A stretch of 64,000 nucleotides of DNA from Phycisphaeraceae bacterium (GCA_015709595.1 CP054178.1:2299205-2363204), one strand, 5' to 3'. Positions 11,523 to 21,556 are shown, counted from the stretch's first letter. Translations and numbers: made by a program. Notes: generated by a model from the letters alone, not told the origin.

Positions 11523-14500
11523 CTGTGGATCACCCGTGTGAGCGTCCTCAAGCGTGTCCATCCATCAGGGCCGCGTCGGCCTCCGCGGCGAAGAGGAGAT
11601 CGACCTCGCCCCCGTCGGCCTGTGTCCATCCATCAGGGCCGCGTCGGCCTCCGCGGCCGGAAATGTCACCCCGGCCATGACGGCGATCTGCGGTGTCCAT
11701 CCATCAGGGCCGCGTCGGCCTCCGCGGCGCCGGTCGCGTCCTCGACCGTGGGGGTGGTGGTCCCGTGTCCATCCATCAGGGCCGCGTCGTTGGCGGGCTG
11801 GATCCAACCGCTACACGGTGACGGGCACACGCAGGTCCATCCATCAGGTGGCGCGTCGGCGGCGCGGCCCCTCACGGTGCGCCGCAACCAGCACCACTTC
11901 CACGGTGTCCATCCATCAGGGCCGCGTCGGCCTCCGCGGCACACTTGAGCAGGCCGTCGCCCTGTGGCGGGAAAGGTGTCCATCCATCAGGGCCGCGTCG
12001 GCCTCCGCGGCCACTGAGGGCCGGTCAAAGGCCCCATCCACCAGGTTGTGTCCATCCATCAGGGCCGCGTCGGCCTCCGCGGCGACCACGACGTATGGCA
12101 TGTTCAAGGCGGAGATCATGTGTCCATCCATCAGGGCCGCGTCGGCCTCCGCGGCGCGCGGAGCGGAGAGTCACCCACGCCGAGCGTTCTTGTGTCCATC
12201 CATCAGGGCCGCGTCGGCCTCCGCGGCGTCGCACAATCACCGCGCGCGTCGATCCCTCCCACGGGTGTCCATCCATCAGGGCCGCGTCGGCCTCCGCAGC
12301 GGCGGCAGTTCCAGCAGGGGCCGTTCAAGTGCATCGAGTGTCCATCCATCAGGGCCGCGTCGGCCTCCGCGGCAGGCCGCCACGTCAGTGCCCAGGGCCG
12401 CACTGGCCCCGTGTCCATCCATCAGGGCCGCGTCGGCCTCCGCGGCTACGTTGTCCTGCGGCGACGAATCAACTGCTCAAGTGTCCATCCATCAGGGCCG
12501 CGTCGGCCTCCGCTGCGCGCATCGGGAGAGAGTCGATCACGTCGATCGGCTCAAGTGTCCATCCATCAGGGCCGCGTCGGCCTCCGCGGCGGCGACGATG
12601 AACTCGTGATCTCGATCGATTGATCCATGTGTCCATCCATCAGGGCCGCGTCGGCCTCCGCGGCGTCACGCCCGCCGCGTTGGCCGCCTCGAGGTTGGCC
12701 GAGTGTCCATCCATCAGGGCCGCGTCGGCCTCCGCGGCCGATCGAGGTCCTCGCGCTTCGACGAGTCACCACAGTGTCCATCCATCAGGGCCGCGTCGGC
12801 CTCCGCGGCGCTGGATGAATCTGGACTTCCTTTACAGATCCTGTGTCCATCCATCAGGGCCGCGTCGGCCTCCGCGGCATCATGTCTTCCGCCCGGACCG
12901 GAACCGACTTCGGGTGTCCATCCATCAGGGCAGCGTCGGCCAGCCATCGGCGAGGGTGATGGCAGTCGGGCGTGCGGCGACATCGCAGGAGGTGTCCATC
13001 CATCAGGGCCGCGTCGGCCTCCGCGGCCTGTGCGACACCGGGACGGGCCGTGGCGGGCCGATGTGTCCATCCATCAGGGCCGCGTCGGCCTCCGCGGCCG
13101 GATCGAAGCCGCGGCCCGCGAAGAGGAACGGCTCGTGTCCATCCATCAGGGCCGCGTCGGCCTCCGCGGCAAGTCCTCGCCGCCCACCCACGCGCCCCAC
13201 TGCTTGTGTCCATCCATCAGGGCCGCGTCGGCCTCCGCGGCGATCACAGTCAACACCACGCATCAGTTGCGAGAAGGGTGTCCATCCATCAGGGCCGCGT
13301 CGGCCTCCGCGGCTTCTTCGGTCCGGCCTCTACGGACGAGTCGATCTTGTGTCCATCCATCAGGGCCGCGTCGGCCTCCGCGGCGGCCGATGCGCTGGCG
13401 GGCCGGGCCGACCTGGACTAGTGTCCATCCATCAGGGCCGCGTCGGCCTCCGCGGCCCGTAATCTCTCGCATCGACGACCATCCGTCACCGGGTGTCCAT
13501 CCATCAGGGCCGCGTCGGCCTCCGCGGCATCGGGCTGGTCGGGGTCGACGTCGTCTCTCATGAGACGTGTCCATCCATCAGGGCCGCGTCGGCCTCCGCG
13601 GCAACGTTCCGTCCGCCGCTGCCGCCCGTCAGATCTGGTGTCCATCCATCAGGGCCGCGTCGGCCTCCGCGGCGGAACGCAACACCGAGGCGCTTCACGA
13701 GCAAGCGGAGTGTCCATCCATCAGGGCCGCGTCGGCCTCCGCGGCAAGGCCGAGCGTGCGATGAACCGTCTGATCCAGCGGTGTCCATCCATCAGGGCCG
13801 CGTCGGCCTCCGCGGCCCGCGCCGACAGCGAACAGGAGGATCGCCGGGTAGTGTCCATCCATCAGGGCCGCGTCGGCCTCCGCGGCGGTCCAGCGGATCG
13901 GTGCCGGGAGGCGTCTACGGAGTGTCCATCCATCAGGGCCGCGTCGGCCTCCGCGGCCAGTTCACAACGGGAGTACGCACATGAGTCGCAAGTGTCCATC
14001 CATCAGGGCCGCGTCGGCCTCCGCGGCGTAGATGGTGCCGCAGTCCAGAGCACCGTCGCTTCGGTGTCCATCCATCAGGTGCGCGTCGGCCTCCGCGGCG
14101 ATACCTGACGCGCGACGGGGTCGCGACCATTGTGTCCATCCATCAGGGCCGCGTCGGCCTCCGCGGCACGCAGCGAACCGTCTCCGGGTTCGCCAGCTTG
14201 CTGCACGCTCGTCATCCATCCATCAGGGGGCGTCGGCCCGCGGCCGAGGGAGTCGTGGCGTACTACAAGACGCCACCCGAGTGTCCATCCATCAGGGCCG
14301 CGTCGGCCTCCGCGGCCAACGCCCGCCTGGTGATCCCCGAGCAGCTGCTCGCGTGTCCATCCATCAGGGCCGCGTCGGCCTCCGCGGCGGCCTGAGACTC
14401 CGATGATCGCCATCCCAGTTCATCCGTGTCCATCCATCAGGGCCGCGTCGGCCTCCGCGGCCGTGCCGCTTGCCGATGGCGACCTGTGCGTACTCCCACT

Positions 14501-16426
14501 GTGTCCATCCATCAGGGCCGCGTCGGCCTCCGCGGCGGCGACCGCTTGGGGCTGTGCGAGTCCCGCGTGTCGGTGTCCATCCATCAGGGCCGCGTCGGCC
14601 TCCGCGGCAAGCGACGGTGGACGCCGCGCTCGCCAGTGCCGCGTGTCCATCCATCAGGGCCGCGTCGGCCTCCGCGGCAACACGACAGGAGCAGAACATG
14701 ATTCCCGATGTGTACGTGTCCATCCATCAGGGCCGCGTCGGCCTCCGCGGCTCGCCGCCGAACTGCTCGCCGTGCGGGACACGCTGCCGTGTCCATCCAT
14801 CAGGGCCGCGTCGGCCTCCGCGGCTGCTGAACGCACCGATACCGCGCGTGGCAGTCGAGTGTCCATCCATCAGGGCCGCGTCGGCCTCCGCGGCCGTCAT
14901 TCCCGGTCAAGGACTGACTCGGCATCAGTGTCCATCCATCAGGGCCGCGTCGGCCTCCGCGGCCAGCGCCGTCTCCGGTTCGCCAGCAGCCCGCGGTGTC
15001 CATCCATCAGGGCCGCGTCGGCCTCCGCGGCACCGGCACACGATGCAGTTCTACGCCCCGGCCTGGTGTCCATCCATCAGGGCCGCGTCGGCCTCCGCGG
15101 CCATCTGCGTTTGGGGTTGTCCCGGTCGGTCTTCGGGTCCATCATCCATCAGGGGCCGCGTCGGCCTCCGCGGCCGCCGACATCCTGCAGATATGCCGGC
15201 ATCTCGTCGTCCATCCATCAGGGCCGCGTCGGCCTCCGCGGCGCGACGCTCGATCCGACGGCCGGGCTCGCGGGAATGTGTCCATCCATCAGGGCCGCGT
15301 CGGCCTCCGCGGCGGTCGCCCGCCTCGTCCGCGCGGCGGCGGCACAACGGTGTCCATCCATCAGGGCCGCGGCGGCCTCCGCGGCGCGCGCGTTTCGCGC
15401 TTCACACACAACTCACGGGTGTCCATCCATCAGGGCCGCGTCGGCCTCCGCGGCCTGACATGCGGGCGATTGGCGGGGTCGGACTGCAGGTGTCCATCCA
15501 TCAGGGCCGCGTCGGCCTCCGCGGCAAGTTGGGGGGTGACGGTGGATCGACCACTAGATGTTGTGTCCATCCATCAGGGCCGCGTCGGCCTCCGCGGCTC
15601 GATCGGCTGGATCGAGTTGAAGCAGGTGGAGGAGTGTCCATCCATCAGGCCAGTCGGCCTCCGCGGCGCGGACGGCCTGAGACGGATCGCCATCCCAGTT
15701 CATCCGTGTCCATCCATCAGGGCCGCGTCGGCCTCGCGGCTCGCGTGCTGAAGGAAGACGTGCTGGACCTGCCGCCCAGTGTCCATCCATCAGGGCCGCG
15801 TCGGCCTCCGCGGCTGGCCGTGGTCTGGTTCGCGGCAGTTGCGGCCCCGGTCGGTGTCCATCCATCAGGGCCGCGTCGGCCTCCGCGGCAGACGGGCCGC
15901 CACATTCTTCGCACGACTGAAGTCGTGTCCATCCATCAGGGCCGCGTCGGCCTCCGCGGCCAGCGTCGCGTGCATCCTCGCGAGCGAGGGCGACGCGTGT
16001 CCATCCATCAGGGCCGCGTCGGCCTCCGCGGCCCCCAGCGCGGGCGAGGAGTTGCAGGGCAAGACCCGTGTCCATCCATCAGGGCCGCGTCGGCCTCCGC
16101 GGCGACAGGTGAAACACCCCGGAAACACCGAACGGCCCGTGTCCATCCATCAGGGCCGCGTCGGCCTCCGCGGCGGAGCCGTCAGCCATCAGCTGTCAGC
16201 TCTCAGCACGAGTGTCCATCCATCAGGGCCGCGTCGGCCTCCGCGGCGGCGAACTCGTGGTGATGGAGCACCGAATGGCGTCTTCGTGTCCATCCATCAG
16301 GGCCGCGTCGGCCTCCGCGGCACTTACTTACTCAGGAAATGGGGTGAAGTGTGTGTGGTGTCCATCCATCAGGGCCGCGTCGGCCTCCGCGGCAGCGGTG
16401 GCAGCGCATCGTGATCAAGGGTCCGT

Positions 16427-16610
16427 GTGTCCATCCATCAGGGCCGCGCCTCGCGGCGCAGGCGGTCCGTCCATCAGGCGCCGGAACGCGCCATGTCGGC
16501 GGTGTCCATCCATCAGGAACGCGTCGGCGCTCCGCGGCGGATCCATCAGGCCGCGATGCGACGTTCTCGGCGTGTCCATCCATCAGGGCCGCGTCGGCCT
16601 CCGCGCGCGA
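16427..16610 (-). repeat. Degenerate leader-proximal repeats
   Basis: Next to the leader end, four or five repeat copies are truncated or rearranged (for example the unit at 16427 lacks part of its centre, and partial ATCCATCAGG copies occur near 16475 and 16541). The spacer following this zone shares 33 identical nt with the spacer at about 16254-16286. Degeneration normally sits at the leader-distal end, so the location is unusual. Confidence 0.8.
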
Positions 16611-16689
16611 ACGCCACGCGACTCGTGGTGATGGAGCACCGAATGGCGTCTTCGTGTCCATCCATCAGGGCCGCGTCGGCCTCCGCGGC

Positions 16690-16899
16690 TGCCGCACTCG
16701 CAAACCCTTGAAAACAGGCCACTTGCGCGGCCTCTGGCGAGCATGAGCGATTTCGGAGCAGTCGAACGGTCATTTCTGGCACTCCGGACGCGGAAGAAAC
16801 CGCGAGAATCAGCCAAAAACCCGCGAGTGCGAGCGTGCCCGGCACCCCCCTTCACCACCGTCGCACTCGCGGCGAGGGGCCGCAGGAAGCCGACTTGTC
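16690..16899 (-). promoter_or_regulatory. Probable CRISPR leader
   Basis: This 210-bp stretch lies between the tracrRNA and the first repeat and holds no convincing gene. It contains three copies of a 9-nt motif in both orientations: CGCACTCGC at 16693-16701, GCGAGTGCG at 16823-16831 and CGCACTCGC at 16862-16870. These could form alternative hairpins or serve as protein sites for adaptation or transcription. The role is inferred from location only. Confidence 0.55.
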
Positions 16900-16930
16900 A
16901 AAGAACACCGGCCCGCCCTGCATCGGGCGG
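16900..16930 (-). terminator. Candidate tracrRNA terminator
   Basis: On minus, a perfect CCGCCC/GGGCGG stem (16925-16930 with 16913-16918, 6-nt loop) lies just after the tracrRNA anti-repeat and is followed within 10 nt by the T-rich TTCTTT (16900-16905). It is a weak Rho-independent-type signal, but well placed to end the tracrRNA. Confidence 0.45.
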
Positions 16931-17054
16931 CGGCAACGCGGTCCTGATTGATGCGCTCGGGACAAGCGGTTGCCCGCCTTCATCACTGAACACCCGGCGA
17001 GTTCCCCTCGGGCTGGGCCACAGGGGGCACGGGCTGAAGACACGTTCCCGAGAC
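16931..17054 (-). ncRNA. Predicted Cas12b tracrRNA
   Basis: Read on minus, the RNA would start near 17054. A 7-nt strand CTCGGGA (17046-17052) pairs perfectly with TCCCGAG (16956-16962). Directly after the first strand lies GTGTC (17039-17043), complementary to the crRNA repeat's terminal GACAC. Directly after the second strand lies CATCAATCAGGACCGCGT (16936-16953), pairing with 16 of 18 positions of the repeat's ACGCGGCCCTGATGGATG. This order (stem, short anti-repeat, internal hairpins, closing stem, long anti-repeat) is the known layout of the Alicyclobacillus Cas12b tracrRNA. Ends are approximate. Confidence 0.82.
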
Positions 17055-17060
17055 AAGCGC

Positions 17061-17089
17061 AGTATATCGGCCCGGGGACGCCCGCTCAA
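17061..17089 (-). promoter_or_regulatory. tracrRNA promoter overlapping cas12b stop
   Basis: On minus, TTGAGC (17084-17089) and TATACT (17061-17066) are separated by exactly 17 bp, a good sigma-70-like promoter in otherwise GC-rich DNA. The -35 element overlaps the TGA stop of cas12b (17086-17088). The start point expected 7 bp downstream, near 17054, lies just before the tracrRNA closing stem. Confidence 0.75.
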
Positions 17090-20000
17090 TCGTCGTCGTC
17101 GGACCCGAACCGCGAGGCGTTCGTGGCGTTGATCCCGGCCGCGCAGGCCCGGGCGACCGCGCCCCAGAAGACCTTGCCCTCGAACCAGCGGTCATTGGAG
17201 CGGAAGCCCCCGCTCGGGTCGCGGAACAGAATGCGCACGCCGCCGGACTCGTCATCATCTTCAATGTCGTCCGCCGGGGCAGGCGAGCCTGCAACCCCCT
17301 TGCGTCCTGCGGCAGTGCGTGTTCGTGAGCGGCCGCCGTCCCCATTGCCCCAATACGGCTCACGCTCCGACGCCTCCCCATCGCCAACCTGCACCAACAC
17401 CGTACCGGGGTCCACGTATCCAATACTCCTGGTGACCATGCCGTTCCCGCTGATCGTTGCGCGAATCCCGTCGATGCCGCGAAGGAACCGCAGGCCGACA
17501 TTCCCCGCTGCATTCTCATCCGCGTCAATGGGCGTGGAGTGAACGGGACACTTGGTGTTTGCGCAAACGAAGTGTGAGCCGCCATCACGAAGCACCCAAG
17601 GGCGGTCCTCTTCACGGTCGAAAGCGTGCGGATTCTTGTCGATCCCGGAACGTACCCTGTCAGCCACGCTCCGCATTGCCGCGTCACGGATGTCGTTGGA
17701 TTGGAGAACCCGTTGCATCCAAGTCTGGTTCAGCCACGCGGGATCGAATCGAACCGCGCGACAGCCCGGCGCGCCGCAGTGCGAGCAGTACCGTGACGAG
17801 AAGCGGGCATCCACGGTGGCGACCGGCACGCCGAACAGCCCGCCGATGTGCTGGGCAAACGCGAGAATCTGCCGGTGCGACCAACGGGCCAATCCGGCGT
17901 TCTCGTTCTTCGGACGGTCCGAACTCATCCTGTATCGGGTCAGGTCTTCGTAGACGAGAACATGTGCCGGGTCGTAGGCGGGGTGTGGATGCCGCGAGTC
18001 CTTGTCACCAAGACCGGCTGGCGCCGGGCATTGCACGCGAGCGTAGCCGTCTTCTCTGTAGAAGTGGCCTCGTTCTGGCCGGTGCCACAGAAGTTGGTCG
18101 GACCTGTCGGAGTATCGCCAGAGCCCGCGGCGAAGATCCTGCTCGAATCCGAGCGTCTGGGCCACGTCGGCATGTGCGATCAGCTTGGCGCGGTGTTCGC
18201 GGAGGTTGTCGAGGTGCTCGGTATCACCACGGTTGACTTTGGCGTCGCGTGGTACGCGGCGCACATCACCGGGCCAGCGCGGCCGGCAGGACCAGCGACG
18301 GACGAAGTTCTTCACGTCGTCGAGGAAGTTCAGGCGGTTCATCGACACGCCGCCGCGATGCGTGCGGCCGTGCGGCAGGTTGTTGGTGTCATCCTTGCGG
18401 TCGCCGTGCTTCGTGACAGGCGGCCGGCGCAGCAGGCGGAACAACCCGTTCTCGAACAGGTCGCGTTTGCCGCCATTGTCGCCGCGGTCGCCGTAGCTCA
18501 CCTCGCGCATCAGCGCGGCGTCGAACTCGTTCCAGAGGCCGGAAGTTGCCCGGCGGCACTTCTCGGCGTCGTACCCGTCGCACAGGGACTTGGCCAGCGG
18601 CATGCGGAGCTGGTGAACCCGCCCCGCGAACTCATCATCCTCTGCCTGGCGCTTCGTCTTGGCGGCATCGCGGTCGATGCCCTGTTTCTTGGCTTGCTTC
18701 TCGGTCGGCACCTCCGTCGTCGGCACCTTCTCAGCGAGCGCCTTGAGCGACGCATTGCGGTTGCCAAGCCAGTCCCATATCGAGCCCGTATGGCCGATCG
18801 CCTTCAGGGATTCGGTCATGGCGTCGGTGGATGCCCATCGCACCAGTTGCTCTGCCACCTTGCGGCAGTTCTCCTTGATCTCCGGCTCGTCGAGACTCCG
18901 TGTCTCCGTCTTCCACTTCGTCCCAATGCGTTTGGTGATGCCGTCGGCTCGCTTGCGAACCTTGGCGCCGTCGGGCTTCCGCTGGGTGATGGCCTCGAGC
19001 GCCAGAAGCCGGGTGATACGCAGGAGCGAGTTGTTCAGATTGAGACGGGTGCGGAGAGAATACAGCCGCTCACGCAGCGCCTGTTCTTCCGTGGGCAGCG
19101 CCTCGCCGTCGCCGGGGAGGGAGACCGCTGAGGTACGCTCAAGGACTGCGTAGACGGGTTTCCCCTCGCACTTGCCGACCTGCCACGCCGTTTTACCGTC
19201 GGGCTTGGTGAATGACAGCCGCCACAATGCGCCGGCTGACGATGTGCGATAGCCGAGGTCGGTTCCGCGAACAGTGAAGCCGTGATCGATGGCCTCCTTC
19301 GGCCACTGCCGTTGTCCTGGCGGTAGCCGTGTCCCTCCGTCCTCAGTGGCGCCGTCCTTGCTGATCGCCTTCTTCAGGAAGAATGCCCGTGTCATGCCGT
19401 CACGGGGCTTCTTGAGTTTCACGTCGGAACCCACGTGCTTCGTCAGCCAGTCGGGCAGTGCCGCCTCGCCGGCATCGCAACTGAAGTTTGCGTAAATGCG
19501 GGGCGACTTCTTCGTCGGCTGGCGCTTCTGATGGGATGCCTCAAGTTCATCGCGTTCCCAAGTCAGTTTCATGCCGCTGAGCGTCCCTTGGCGGGTCTGT
19601 CCGCCCAGGAGATCATCGCGGAACACGAGGGTCTGCTTGGCGGAAACGTCTCCCGCGTTATCCGGGAGAGCGAAGCTTCTCTCAAAGTCGTCGTAGCCGC
19701 GAAGTGCGATCTTCACGCGATCAACGGCCGAGTACGAACCGTCTGCCTGGCGTGCGAGCAGTTGCTTGAGAACCAGCACCAGGCGTGCGTCTCCGCTGGA
19801 CGTTTCTTCCCGCGTCAGCCAGTATTCAACGGCCGAGTTCTCGCCGAAAAAGGGCCAGACTGGATGCTTGACAGGATCAACCTGCGTCCAGGTGATTGAC
19901 TTCGGTTGGTCCGCAAGATGTTCGTTCTGGGCGATGAATGCCGTGAGGCAGTCGCGGTCCTCGCGGCCGCAGTCGTTGTCCTCGCCCTTATCCGCGCCAT

Positions 20001-21465
20001 CCCAGAGCCAGCGGCGTTCGGGAGACGCCAGCCACTCAAAGAGGCGTCGATCACCGAAGTCCCGTGTTTTCCGTGTCCGCATCTGGTCGAACGCTTCGAG
20101 CAGGTCGTCGGCCGATGGAGCTGGCTTGTCGGCCTTGCTCGCCTTGGCGATGAGATCATTCCACTTGTCACGAACCTTCGCCCACCCCTTGGCCGTTCGC
20201 CTCCGAATGCGGGGCTGCTCGGCGGCTCCGAACGCGACGGCTTCGAGATGCTTGGGCATCTCGTCAGTCTCGTACATGCGCAGGGCTTCGACCCATTTCC
20301 TGTTGGCATAGGCGTGCCGCTGATCGAAGTCGCCAGCCGCGCCGTCCGGCGGGGTATCGAACTGGATGTCGTCCGGCGTGAGGCCGTCCTTCCGGATGGA
20401 CTTGCCATCGCGCCTCGTGCGAATCCAGCCGCCACGCTCAAACAGCGTCGTTCGCAACTCCCACAGCATCCGCTCCGTCGCTCGACGGCGGACCCAACCC
20501 AGGTGGCTGCGTACCCGCTGACCGGCCATGTTCCACATGGCGTAGTTCCACTCCGCCGATCCATTGTCGATGTGGAGATATGCGCTCGGGCGCTGAAGGC
20601 CGGGAAGTGGGAGACAATCCATCTCCAAGAGTCGGCGATAGGCGGCGATGCTCCCACTCACGGCCGAATCTTCGACACGCTTTTCCGCCTTCGCCTTGTC
20701 AGCCTCCCAAGTGCTTGCATACTCACACAACTGTGCCTGAACGTCGTGCCACGCCCCTGTATATTTCTGCTTCAGTTGCCTGAGCAGGGATTTGCCGTCG
20801 TTTGCCGCGCTCTGAAACTCCTGAGTGGCAGTGATTCGAGTTTCAAAGTCGCTCCAGCTTGATGCGGAAGGTGCTGTGGCCGCGATCGCCTGCTTCAGCA
20901 TCCATCGCGGCCGGCGACCGCTCTTCTGCTTCGGCTTGCCTGTCTTGTCCACCCCGCGATCCCTGACTCCCTTCGCGGTTGACGTTTCGAGTGTCAACAG
21001 GTCCAAGTCGTCTCTCGGCATCTGGGCGCCGGAGGTGTCCTCGCTGGGTGGGCACAACTCCTTGGCGATGCGACGACAGCATTCGGCCAACTCGACGGCC
21101 TCGGCTTCAGACTTGCCCTTGCTCTTGAAAGCATCGAGAAGGTCGCGGTTCTCCAACAGCGCAAAGGAACTCGGATCGGCTGCGCGGCGTGACCTGGCCT
21201 TCTTGAGTTCGTCACAAGTCGTGATCTCCTGCCACTCGCGCCAGATGCCGTCCCGCTTCTCGCGCCAAACGCCGGTGCCGCGGTGCATCCGGAGCAGCCA
21301 GCCGGTGAGGTAATCGACGCCGGTGTTGAACGCTTCCCGCGTGTCATCAAGCCAGTGCTGGACCTGATTCGTTTCCTTTGTGCGATCGCTCTCGAAGCGC
21401 TGGCGATCAACCACGGGCTGCCCAGCCCGCAGTTCAAGCCGCAGTTTGTAGCTCTTCGTCGCCAC
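17086..21465 (-). CDS. cas12b: Cas12b (C2c1) CRISPR effector nuclease, long variant
   Basis: This is the RNA-guided effector of the type V-B system; the family uses crRNA plus tracrRNA and cuts both DNA strands with one RuvC site. Three RuvC motifs are present: GTDLGYRTS (Asp736), VLVYEDLTRYR (Glu1173) and DADENAAGN (Asp1316). Flanking signatures match Cas12b closely: DRPKNENAGLARWSHR after RuvC-II and RILFRDPSGGF near the C terminus. The N terminus (KSYKLRLEL) also fits. A putative zinc ribbon is formed by CSHC (Cys1227, Cys1230) and CANTKC (Cys1301, Cys1306). At 1459 codons it exceeds the usual 1100-1300. The start is GTG at 21465 after GAGGAG. It sits 91 bp after cas2. Confidence 0.96.
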   Translation of the reverse strand: MATKSYKLRLELRAGQPVVDRQRFESDRTKETNQVQHWLDDTREAFNTGVDYLTGWLLRMHRGTGVWREKRDGIWREWQEITTCDELKKARSRRAADPSSFALLENRDLLDAFKSKGKSEAEAVELAECCRRIAKELCPPSEDTSGAQMPRDDLDLLTLETSTAKGVRDRGVDKTGKPKQKSGRRPRWMLKQAIAATAPSASSWSDFETRITATQEFQSAANDGKSLLRQLKQKYTGAWHDVQAQLCEYASTWEADKAKAEKRVEDSAVSGSIAAYRRLLEMDCLPLPGLQRPSAYLHIDNGSAEWNYAMWNMAGQRVRSHLGWVRRRATERMLWELRTTLFERGGWIRTRRDGKSIRKDGLTPDDIQFDTPPDGAAGDFDQRHAYANRKWVEALRMYETDEMPKHLEAVAFGAAEQPRIRRRTAKGWAKVRDKWNDLIAKASKADKPAPSADDLLEAFDQMRTRKTRDFGDRRLFEWLASPERRWLWDGADKGEDNDCGREDRDCLTAFIAQNEHLADQPKSITWTQVDPVKHPVWPFFGENSAVEYWLTREETSSGDARLVLVLKQLLARQADGSYSAVDRVKIALRGYDDFERSFALPDNAGDVSAKQTLVFRDDLLGGQTRQGTLSGMKLTWERDELEASHQKRQPTKKSPRIYANFSCDAGEAALPDWLTKHVGSDVKLKKPRDGMTRAFFLKKAISKDGATEDGGTRLPPGQRQWPKEAIDHGFTVRGTDLGYRTSSAGALWRLSFTKPDGKTAWQVGKCEGKPVYAVLERTSAVSLPGDGEALPTEEQALRERLYSLRTRLNLNNSLLRITRLLALEAITQRKPDGAKVRKRADGITKRIGTKWKTETRSLDEPEIKENCRKVAEQLVRWASTDAMTESLKAIGHTGSIWDWLGNRNASLKALAEKVPTTEVPTEKQAKKQGIDRDAAKTKRQAEDDEFAGRVHQLRMPLAKSLCDGYDAEKCRRATSGLWNEFDAALMREVSYGDRGDNGGKRDLFENGLFRLLRRPPVTKHGDRKDDTNNLPHGRTHRGGVSMNRLNFLDDVKNFVRRWSCRPRWPGDVRRVPRDAKVNRGDTEHLDNLREHRAKLIAHADVAQTLGFEQDLRRGLWRYSDRSDQLLWHRPERGHFYREDGYARVQCPAPAGLGDKDSRHPHPAYDPAHVLVYEDLTRYRMSSDRPKNENAGLARWSHRQILAFAQHIGGLFGVPVATVDARFSSRYCSHCGAPGCRAVRFDPAWLNQTWMQRVLQSNDIRDAAMRSVADRVRSGIDKNPHAFDREEDRPWVLRDGGSHFVCANTKCPVHSTPIDADENAAGNVGLRFLRGIDGIRATISGNGMVTRSIGYVDPGTVLVQVGDGEASEREPYWGNGDGGRSRTRTAAGRKGVAGSPAPADDIEDDDESGGVRILFRDPSGGFRSNDRWFEGKVFWGAVARACAAGINATNASRFGSDDDD

Positions 21466-21556
21466 GATCTCCTCAGCGTCCTTCCGTCAGCGAGCGTCCG
21501 TTCATCCGAGCAACGGGTGCAGCGCGACCATGCCGGAAAGGATACCCGCATCGGGG

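Larger units (their letters stand above)
8444..16689 (-). CRISPR. Type V-B CRISPR array, about 115 repeats
   Basis: A 36-nt repeat recurs every 70-75 bp over 8.2 kb. On plus it starts GTGTCCATCCATCAGGG and ends GCCTCCGCGGC; spacers are mostly 34-38 nt. I counted about 115 units by eye including about ten degenerate ones. Transcription is inferred to be on minus, so the crRNA repeat starts GCCGCGGAGG and ends GATGGATGGACAC, because the tracrRNA anti-repeats pair with that strand and the cas genes lie upstream on it. The ...ACAC end resembles the GGCAC/GCAC ends of known Cas12b repeats. Plus-strand frames through the array give artefact 'proteins' repeating SIHQGRVGLRG; none is real. Confidence 0.98.

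Noticed and set aside
8408-16414. Many long frames through the array encoding SIHQGRVGLRG or ALMDGH repeats
   Set aside because: They are CRISPR repeats read in frame; the period is 36 nt plus variable spacers and all frames change at spacer-length shifts.
16743-17132. 129-codon plus-strand frame between array and cas12b
   Set aside because: It runs antisense to the predicted tracrRNA and the cas12b end, has Arg-rich shadow composition and no ribosome site.
17848-19131. 427-codon frame antisense to cas12b
   Set aside because: Overlaps the RuvC-containing coding region completely and shows no domain.
17086-21465. Type V-A (Cas12a) or transposon TnpB identity for the effector
   Set aside because: Cas12a lacks a Cas4-Cas1 fusion and tracrRNA; TnpB is far smaller. 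RDPSGGF and NENAGLARWSHR match Cas12b.
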